Positions 57,275 through 64,000 of a DNA stretch of 64,000 nt are shown piece by piece. The position numbers and the translations under genes are program-made. Every line of letters begins with the position of its first letter. Within the stretch, counting starts at the first letter, position 1. A model generated the notes under the pieces. It was not told the origin of the DNA. It ran no database searches and saw nothing but the letters and a program-made list of their open reading frames with translations. Origin of the DNA: Lucinisca nassula. Lineage: Eukaryota; Mollusca; Bivalvia; Lucinida; Lucinidae. The stretch is taken from assembly GCA_963580285.1 (NCBI GenBank), contig OY757017.1, positions 110,083,245 to 110,147,244 of the forward strand. Direction: 5' to 3'.

Positions 57275-57965
57275 CTGCAATATGATATAGTCATTGATAA
57301 AAAACGTCCTGACGCATTTGCTAATGTAACGCGTCGTCTGACTGGATAAGACCAAACAGTTGCGAAATATATTCATAGACATTCGTTAGGTCGATTTTAA
57401 TTGGCTGGCAATCTACCTGAATGCGTTGGCTATTTTATGCAAATAGAACATTTTAACAAAACAGATGAAGCAGTTCACGACAATTGGGTTATCGCTGATG
57501 CCCCCAAGTGGCATATGCTGCATGGTAGGTTTGGTGTTGGCCTTTTGCTGATACTTTTGTTGTATATGTATGTCTGCGAATTTGTTGTGAGTTGTTGTAA
57601 GTATTTTCTAATGGTCTGATCACCCCGTGTGGGGAAGAGAGTGCTGATTATTCCATTTCATAAATACTCGTAATTTGTGTGTATAAGCCTCTTGGTGTCG
57701 AGAGTGGGCTGCGTCTTGTGATTGTGGCGCTCCCCGGGTCTTTCTTTTAAACTTTTGAAAAATGTCAATTTAGGAAGTAAATCGTCTGTTTTATGGTCAC
57801 ATATTCCGTTTGATTGGTTCTTAACGCGTCGCCGTGAGATGACATGTAGGAGTGTAAAACCGCTTATTCACACCTGTAACGACAAACATTATTAAGTTGA
57901 ATATAGTTATTCCCTTATAAAGTTAAACTTTATGCATGGTATTAAGGTAAACTTTATGCATCATA
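57275..57965. other. Intron DNA, nothing recognised
   Basis: A plus-strand open stretch at 57401-57619 ends in a hydrophobic segment but has no family resemblance I recognise, and no splice or promoter support. Confidence 0.4.
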
Positions 57966-58646
57966 AATGGTAGTTAACCCAATCACGGTTGACAACTTTG
58001 CCTTCCTATTTAATTGCACGCCGGTGGGTCAGGCCTCATATTCTATGACGGTTCCAGCGTAAAGGCTTACTGAGACTTAGAGAGAATTTAATTTTATGTA
58101 ATGTTGGTGGGTGCCTGATGCTCTGTCTATGGTTGGGCCCATCAGAGTCTAACTGTTGGTTTTCTTTTGCTCCAACATTTCGGTGGTTTCTTGCTGTCCA
58201 GTCCTCACCGTTGTTTCATCTGTGTAGTTCAATGATTTTTGTGTTCACGGAGACGTTGCACTGATGAGTGAGGAGGCCTGAACAAATTATTTGTCTAAAT
58301 CCCGACGGAAGTATAAGCAGGATTGTGGTCACGTAAAATCGGAATATAAGCCCCCCCCCCCCCCCACCACAGTCGAATTCGTTTCACTGGCCTTCCAATG
58401 TGGTACTTCTGTCGTGGTTTTTGTTTTGTTATGGCTTGTCTTTGAGTGTGTGTATCACTTATATTATTTTGCTTTGGCTAGCCAATTGGCCATTTTGTTG
58501 GAAAGTAACTGTCCCTTTGGCTTTCCGCTAGTGATGTTTCCATTAGGGTCTTGTTGTTATATAATTATGTTTCTTTCCCGTGGTGTCTCCGATTGGAGCT
58601 GTGGGTGAATTGTATCGATTCCTGATCATTGTCTCCACTTTTATAT
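57966..58646 (+). mobile_element. PLE 3' end (type II), RT scrap plus full tail
   Basis: ATGGTAGTTAACCCAATCACGG (RT end) through the tail with 15 C at the polyC site (58351-58365) to CATTGTCTCCACTTTTAT. Confidence 0.85.
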
Positions 58647-59129
58647 TTTTAAATGGTTTCATAGAAAATAGATATTCCCTACAAATGATCCAAGATCTAT
58701 TATGATAAGGGACATGGTTACGTTTTCAATGCTGCTTATTACATATCTTCAACAAAATCTATCCGAAATGCTGAGATATTCAAGTTACGCTATTTTTTGC
58801 TCAAACTTTCAAAATGTATTCCAAAGCTGTGACCTTGACAGTACGTCAAAACCTCAGTTATTCCTGTTAGCAATTCCTCTGTCCCAGCGAAGTATTTGCA
58901 CAAACACTTGTCCTTCTGTCATTGTGGGTATTTGGATATATGTCCTGGTAATATTCTTATTTTGGACAGACCTTTTGCCATTTTAGAGGGTACTATTACC
59001 ATTATGCATTTGCTTTATGTACATCCTTCTTTACTGTTGGAGTCTTTGGCAGAAGCTTTAAGACAATTGCCTTGATTCCTGATCATTGCCTTTCCTTCTA
59101 TCTAATTGCTCTAAGACTTATAGACTTGA
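58647..59129. other. Intron DNA with a PLE microcopy
   Basis: GATTCCTGATCATTGCCTTT at 59074-59101 is a ~28-bp PLE 3' end. The rest is unassigned. Confidence 0.4.
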
Positions 59130-59360
59130 AACGTAGTTAATGGATTAATGTTGCACTGTTGAGCTAGGAAAACTTCGTGTGAACTGAACAAATTATTTTT
59201 CTAAATCGCGACAAAAGTAAGGGCGTGGAATGCGGCCGCGTATAATCGATTTAAGCCACACAGTGAAATACTTTTCACTTACCGTTCAAAGCCGGATTTT
59301 CAGTCGCGGTTTATATTTGTTATTGTTCGTCTTTGAATGTGTGTGTCGCTTATTGTCTAG
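59130..59360 (+). mobile_element. Diverged PLE tail segment
   Basis: GTTGCACTGTTGAGCTAGG, CTAAATCGCGACAAAAGTAAGG and the CGTTCAAAGCCGG position align with the tail; the 3' end is lost. Confidence 0.65.
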
Positions 59361-59957
59361 CCTAAGTAGCCTATAAAATGATTACTTTTGCTATGGAATC
59401 ATTAAAGAAAAGTTCACGAGTGGTTGAATGATTTCCTGTTGACTGTTCATCATAGTTATTCGTCACAATTATTAATTACCGGAACGGTGCCTTAAGTATA
59501 ACACGTGTGCATACATGTGTGCTCTCACGCTTGCAAAATCAAAATATACTTGTGGATATCATGCTGTTGAATTTTGCCCTAATAAAACAGCACATCCAGA
59601 TTGTTTTTGTTTGTTTGTTTGACAGCAAGCTGGAAGGTTTTTGCTATAAGGTTAACCTAGCATTTGAAAAGAAAGGTTAACCTAAAATGCGAAAAGAAAA
59701 TTTTAACGTAGAATGCGAAATGAAAGAAACCATACATGTAGGCATGTATTACAAGTAGTTGCAATCGGCAATTTTGTGTTTATGTCGCATTGGAGAGAAC
59801 ATTTGGAAATCCTTATTTGTAACCTGTGACTGTTATACGCGTAGATATCAACTGACAAATTACTACAACATACACGTAATAAGTTGTGTCACCAGGTACT
59901 ACTCCAATTAGTGTGTGCTGAGCGTAGACGCAAGCTTTTTGTAAAACCTTATGCTTG

Positions 59958-60117
59958 TATCATTTTGTTTTGGTTAGCCAATTAGCCATTTTGTGGGAAC
60001 GCAACTGTCAGTTTGGCTTTCCAGTATTGATATTTCCATTAGGGTCTAGTTATGTCATGTTTGTGTTTCTTTTCCTTTGGTGTCCCTTTGAGAGATGTGG
60101 GTTAATTGTGTCGATTC
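59958..60117 (+). mobile_element. PLE 3' tail (type II), truncated
   Basis: CATTTTGTTTTGGTTAGCC to GGGTTAATTGTGTCGATTC; the last bases diverge. Confidence 0.75.
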
Positions 60118-60439
60118 ACTTCTTCTGTGTATCAAAACGACAACAACACCTAATCAGAACATAAAATATGCATAAAACCCACTTTATGTACATAAACGTT
60201 GGGATTCAAGTGGAAATAGTAATCGCGTTTTCTAATCTTAAGGGATCGTTACAACAAAGACATTCTGCACGATTAAAGATATCTGGACTATATCGCATAT
60301 CCGACTGAAATTCCCTCGTTGTACTCGTTGAGACAAAGATAATTTATGTAGACAGGGAAGGTTATTTTTGGATTCTGAATACACAATTGGGGTTGTCGCG
60401 GACCAGTTAATATTCCATAACCTCTTGGATATAGTATAC

Positions 60440-60579
60440 CTTGGCAATCTATCGCGATTCCATTTGGCCATTCCATTGCATTTGAAGAAGTGTTAGAAAT
60501 GATTACAGAAATAGACGTTCCATCCATATTAGCCCTCTGTACTGAGGGTATTTCGCCGCAGATTGTCCAAAACATCAAC
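60440..60579 (-). CDS. Host gene exon 2: YWTD propeller blade
   Basis: A 140-bp exon, minus sense. The acceptor is TTTTTTCAAACACAG before GTTGATG; the donor is TTGCCAAG then GTATAC (a weak donor). It starts in phase 2 and ends in phase 1. It encodes LMFWTICGEIPSVQRANMDG, a middle part, then WPNGIAIDCQ: the F/YWT strand, the xIxRAxMDG loop and the NGLAID loop that define LDLR class B repeats. The calcium or ligand roles of the propeller are inferred from the family. Neighbour phases match on both sides. Confidence 0.92.
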
Positions 60580-61339
60580 CTGTGTTTGAAAAAATACAAT
60601 CACTGCAAAAACTTTTGACTGGACTGGTTTTGGTTTCAAAGAGTGTAAAACCATATACATATCTTCCGCAAAACAGTCTTCAAAATAGTTATGTTTCCGC
60701 TAACATGCTGCAAAAGGTGGTCGGTAGGTAGGAGAAACTTCTTTTTATTATTTTATTTTTCTTATCCCGCAAAAAAGGTCGGGCCTATATTTTTAATATG
60801 TTTATGTTTTTTGTACATGTTTTATTAATAAAATTGTCATGCTGAGATTTGCACTGTATTTTGGAGGGTACTAAATGCCATAAACTTAAATCGCGAAATT
60901 ACTATGGGGAAATGCAAAGACGGCACTGACTAGGGTCGGATATTTAAAAGGTAGGGTCTGTGTTTTAATTTTTATTTTGTTCTTGTATTGAAAAAATAGA
61001 AGAATCGGGGGACCTGAAGCAGAGTCGGGCGGGTTTGCGAAACATTGGCTATTTGGTTAGGCCTTATCACCCTTTTTTTTTTTTTTTTGCAATTTTAGTG
61101 GGTGGAAAACTAATTATATCGAAAGCGGTGTGCCAATTAATCATCTTACTCGATAATTACTCATTTCAGGCACATCAGGAATAATTGACCTCGTATTTCT
61201 AAAAATGATCAATCAATATTCTGTCCTTGATCACTGGTGGTCAGTTTCCTATATGTACTTTATATTTTGTAAGCAGTATCCAATCACGTTAACAAGTTCG
61301 TGAAATGAGAATCCCTCTACACCCCGCTTTATATAGAGA
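60580..61339. other. Intron DNA, nothing recognised
   Basis: AT-rich with a T-run (61073-61089); no exon or shared repeat seen. Confidence 0.4.
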
Positions 61340-61400
61340 ATTATAAAAATCAAAAATTAGTTCCTTTAAGAGCAATGAAAACATTCATAAGAAAGAAGAT

Positions 61401-61446
61401 GGGTCATACTGCGTAGTTTCGGCTAATAAAGCCTCATCAGTGACCA
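61401..61446 (-). ncRNA. Hammerhead ribozyme C1a
   Basis: Stem I GGUCA/UGACC (5 bp), core CUGAUGA, stem II GGCU-UUAUU-AGCC, GAA, stem III ACU-ACGC-AGU, A17 at 61407. Core complete; stem III only 3 bp. Confidence 0.85.
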
Positions 61447-61767
61447 TGTAATGATCCGGCAAAGAAAGCCGGAGGAAACATACTGCAATTTTGCGAATTT
61501 CGAATAGGCAGTCGATTCAAAGACTGATATAAATCAAAAATTGGTCCAAATAATTAAACACCTGTTTAGAATATGAGTTTAAACCAATAATTTATTTCTG
61601 ATTTCTCAGAATATTCACGCTGAGTAAAATATAAACTGCACTATGGTTGATGTACGGGGAGACGTTTTACGGCCGCCACACGGCACAACACCAGCTGCAG
61701 TGAAGGCAAATAAAAATCAAAAATGAGTTCCTTTAAGAGCACTGAAAACATTCATAAGAAAGAAGAT

Positions 61768-61813
61768 GGGTCATACTGCGTAGTTCCGGCTAATAAAGCC
61801 TCATCAGTGACCC
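61768..61813 (-). ncRNA. Hammerhead ribozyme C1b, mutated core
   Basis: As C1a with a 6-bp stem I, but the conserved GAA reads GGA (A13 to G). Predicted inactive, so C1 may not release a unit-length RNA. Confidence 0.82.
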
Positions 61814-61999
61814 TGTAATGATCCGGCAAAGAAAGCCGGAGGAAACATACTGCAATTTTGCGAATTTCGAATAGGCAGTCGACGTTGGTGGTTTGCATGG
61901 GGTATACATTATTTTGTGTTTTATTAATGTTCAAAGATATAGGTTGAGGGTACTAGTTTGAACCACCTAAATGAGGCGGTTCTAACGCACAATTTTTTT

Positions 62000-62221
62000 A
62001 TCAGTGCAATAAAAGAAGGAAGCAAATTTGTCAACCGTGATTGGGTCAACTACCATGCATTCTGTGTGTCGTATAACATTTGTGCTGTACCCAATCTTTT
62101 TATAACGAGGAATGATTTTACGAAATTGGGTGATAATGTAATTGCCGTTATATATTATTCTGAATTTATATACTTAGTCACCATAAAATTCGGGTTCCGA
62201 TAGAACTTGTTGCAGAAGAGA
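62000..62221 (-). mobile_element. PLE RT C-terminal fragment between ribozyme arrays
   Basis: Minus-strand RT end (CAACCGTGATTGGGTCAAC to CTTGTTGCAGAAGAGA). Its 5' cut touches the first base of array C2. Confidence 0.82.
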
Positions 62222-62556
62222 CTTCTTTCTTATGAATGTTTTCATTGCTCTTAAAGGAACTCATTTTTGATTTTTATTTGCCTTCACTGCAGCTGGTGTT
62301 GTGCCGTGTGGCGGCCGTAAAACGTCTCCCCGTACATCAACCATAGTGCAGTTTATATTTTACTTTTGGTCCTTTGAGATCAGCGTGAATACTCTGAGAA
62401 ATCAGAAATAAATTATTGGTTTAGATTCATATTCTAGACCGGTTTTTAATTATTTGGACCCCATTTTCATTTATATCAGTCTTTGAATCGACTGCCTGTT
62501 CGAAATTCACAAATTTGCAGTATGTTTCCTCTGGCTTTCGTTGCCTGATCATTACA

Positions 62557-62602
62557 GGGTCACTGATGAGGCTTTATTAGCCGAAACTACGTAGTATGAC
62601 CC
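62557..62602 (+). ncRNA. Hammerhead ribozyme C2a
   Basis: Perfect type I hammerhead: stem I GGGUCA (62557-62562) with UGACCC (62597-62602), 6 Watson-Crick pairs; core CUGAUGA; stem II GGCU-UUAUU-AGCC; GAA 62583-62585; stem III ACUA-CG-UAGU; A17 62596. Cleavage predicted between 62596 and 62597. Confidence 0.93.
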
Positions 62603-62939
62603 ATCTTCTTTCTTATGAATGTTTTCATTGCTCTTAAAGGAACTCATTTTTGATTTTTATTAGCCTTCACTGCAGCTGGTGTTGTGTCGTGTTGCGGCCG
62701 TAAAACGTCTCCCCGTACATCAACCATAGTGCAGTTTATATTTTACTTTTGGTCCTTTGAGATCAGCGTGAATACTCTGAGAAATCAGAAATAAATTATT
62801 GGTTTAGATTCATATTCTAGACCGGTTTTTAATTATTTGGACCCCATTTTCATTTATATCAGTCTTTGAATCGACTGCCTGTTCGAAATTCACAAATTTG
62901 CAGTATGTTTCCTCTGGCTTTCGTTGCCGGATCATTACA

Positions 62940-62985
62940 GGGTCACTGATGAGGCTTTATTAGCCGAAACTACGTAGTATGACCC
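62940..62985 (+). ncRNA. Hammerhead ribozyme C2b
   Basis: Same 46 bases as C2a, cleavage predicted between 62979 and 62980. C2a plus C2b would release a 383-nt RNA able to circularise. Confidence 0.93.
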
Positions 62986-63043
62986 ATCTTCTTTCTTATG
63001 AATGTTTTCATTGCTCTTAAAGGAACTCATTTTTGATTTTTAT

Positions 63044-63731
63044 TTATTTTGAAATTGTATAGACGTTATTCCGATTTAATTTCAAAATTCATTGTTGGAC
63101 TTAAATCTCTTCTGCAACAAGGTCTATCAGAACTCGAATTGTTTTGTGACTTAGTGCATGCATGGTAGTTAACCCAATCACGGTTGACAACTTTGCTTCC
63201 CTTTATAATTGCACGCCGGTGGGTCAGGCTTAGTTAATTTTATGTAATGTTTGTTGGTGTCTGATGCATTGTCTATGGTTGGTTCTATCGGAGTCTATCT
63301 GTTGGTTTTCTTTTCCTCAAGCATTTCAGTGGTTTCTTTCTGTCGAGTCCTCACCGTGGTTGTTTGGTTTTTGTGTTCTCGGATATGTTGCACTGATGAG
63401 TTTGGAAGCCTTCATGCGGACTAAACAATCTCGATGGAAGTCAGGGCGAGGATTGTGGCCGCGTAAAATCGATTAAGCCCTCCCGCGGTCAAATCTTTTC
63501 ACTAACCGATCCAAGGCAGTTCTTCTGTCGCGGATTATTTTTGTTATGGATTATCAGTTATATATTTTTTGTTTTGGATAGCCAATTGGCCATTTTGTGG
63601 GAAAGTAAGTGTCCGTTTGGCTTTCCGCTATAAAGTTTTCCATTTGGGTCTAGTTATTTAATGTTTATGTCGCTGATGGGAGCTGTGAGTCAGTTGTATC
63701 GATTCCTGACCATTCCATTCACTTCCATTTT
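63044..63731 (+). mobile_element. PLE 3' end (type II) after array C2
   Basis: RT fragment (AAATTGTATAGACG...TTCTGCAACAAGGTC), an internal deletion, ATGGTAGTTAACCCAATCACGG, and the tail to CATTCACTTCCATTTT. Confidence 0.82.
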
Positions 63732-63802
63732 GAAAAAAGGTAAATAATCTTTAAAAAACGGCTCCTGTGGACAAAAAATGTAAAGGTTTCAAAATCAGTT
63801 AC

Positions 63803-64000
63803 CCTTCTGCTGGGTCTACCACAATGTCTCTGACACTATATTCACCAGTAACCAAGTCTAAAGGGTCTCCTTTTGGTGAAATAGTGGCCACGCCAACAAA
63901 GCCACTGCTACCCTCGACAGAAGCAGATGTGTAATAGAGATTTCCCGACGTTGAGTCGATCGCAAGTCTGTCAGCAAAGGCATTCTTAGCACCTAATACA
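63803..64000 (-). CDS. Host gene exon 1 of window (5' partial): YWTD propeller
   Basis: At least 198 bp, minus sense, open to the window edge. The donor is CAGCAGAAGG then GTAACT, phase 2. It encodes ADRLAIDSTSGNLYYTSA, a middle part, and YSVRDIVVDPAEG. RLAID...LYYT and R.IVVDP..G are the strand and loop signatures of LDLR class B (YWTD) repeats. The 2-nt overhang plus G from exon 2 gives Gly, making ...AEGLMFWT, the standard link between blades. The gene continues upstream beyond the window, so start codon, signal peptide and promoter are not visible. No gene symbol is assigned, because the YWTD-EGF-CCP order fits no named vertebrate LRP. Confidence 0.9.

Larger units (their letters stand above)
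61340..61885 (-). mobile_element. Hammerhead-ribozyme tandem array C1
   Basis: Two units with minus-strand hammerheads 367 nt apart, related to array C2 but inverted. Landmarks read on the plus strand: AAATGAGTTCCTTTAAGAGC, AAGAAAGAAGATGGGTCAT, GACGTTTTACGGCCGCCACA, CAGCTGCAGTGAAGGC. Lies in the intron between exons 2 and 1, sense to the host transcript. Confidence 0.85.
62222..63043 (+). mobile_element. Hammerhead-ribozyme tandem array C2
   Basis: Head-to-tail units with plus-strand hammerheads 383 nt apart: a 5' partial unit, one complete unit (62597-62979) and a 3' partial. The repeated units are nearly identical, so the array is young. It is the best-preserved retrozyme-like array here and faces C1 head to head. 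Antisense to the host gene. A PLE RT fragment (plus) starts at 63044. Confidence 0.9.

Noticed and set aside
57401..57619. 72-codon open stretch with a hydrophobic C-terminal part
   Set aside because: No splice, promoter or homology support, and antisense inside a host intron.

Overview
The window looks like AT-rich, repeat-saturated genomic DNA of a marine mollusc, most likely a bivalve. It has no operons. Exons have canonical splice sites and very long introns. More than half of the bases I could classify are Penelope-like retroelements, tRNA-derived SINEs, satellite-cored elements with the CAAGAGGGCC...CGCTCACC head, mariner transposons and a broken SWIM zinc-finger gene typical of mollusc genomes. 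The bivalve assignment is inference from repeat content; there is no taxonomic marker gene here.

Host gene. One gene runs on the minus strand across the whole window. Seven exons were found (63803-64000, 60440-60579, 57121-57274, 31458-31576, 26074-26205, 12531-12704, 7000-7179). All reading-frame phases join without conflict (2, 1, 2, 1, 1, 1). The product is extracellular: YWTD (LDL-receptor class B) propeller blades, then an LRP-type EGF module, then two CCP/sushi modules with six cysteines each. Both gene ends lie outside the window.

Repeat landscape. (1) A Penelope-like element (PLE) family with about 28 segments, most of them 5'-truncated copies sharing the same 3' end. The fullest copies are 1789-5640 (minus, interrupted) and 40014-41736 (plus). 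(2) Tandem arrays whose monomers carry hammerhead ribozymes, like metazoan retrozymes: array A 10303-11106, array B 27643-28305, arrays C1/C2 61340-63043 and array D 51640-53000. Each ribozyme was read by eye: CUGAUGA core, stem II, GAA, a very short stem III, a UH cleavage site and a matching stem I. (3) Satellite-cored elements at 135-404, 14014-15050, 20232-22183, 41944-44590, 45531-48660, 47154-47995 and 54360-56925. (4) Mariner at 8572-9897 with intact inverted repeats but a dead transposase, and a shattered mariner near 48890-49680. (5) A LINE 3' end at 5664-6445. (6) Several tRNA-like SINE families.

How they fit together. Arrays A, B, C1 and D lie in introns of the host gene with their ribozymes in the sense of the host transcript, so the pre-mRNA could release small RNAs of about 260, 370 or 560 nt. 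PLE sequence abuts arrays A, B and C; at two sites the PLE 3' end joins the same ribozyme-monomer position. This links the monomers to the PLE as possible pseudo-LTRs or as passengers of its reverse transcriptase. Array D is a separate ribozyme family. Ribozyme activity and circular RNA production are predictions, not observations.
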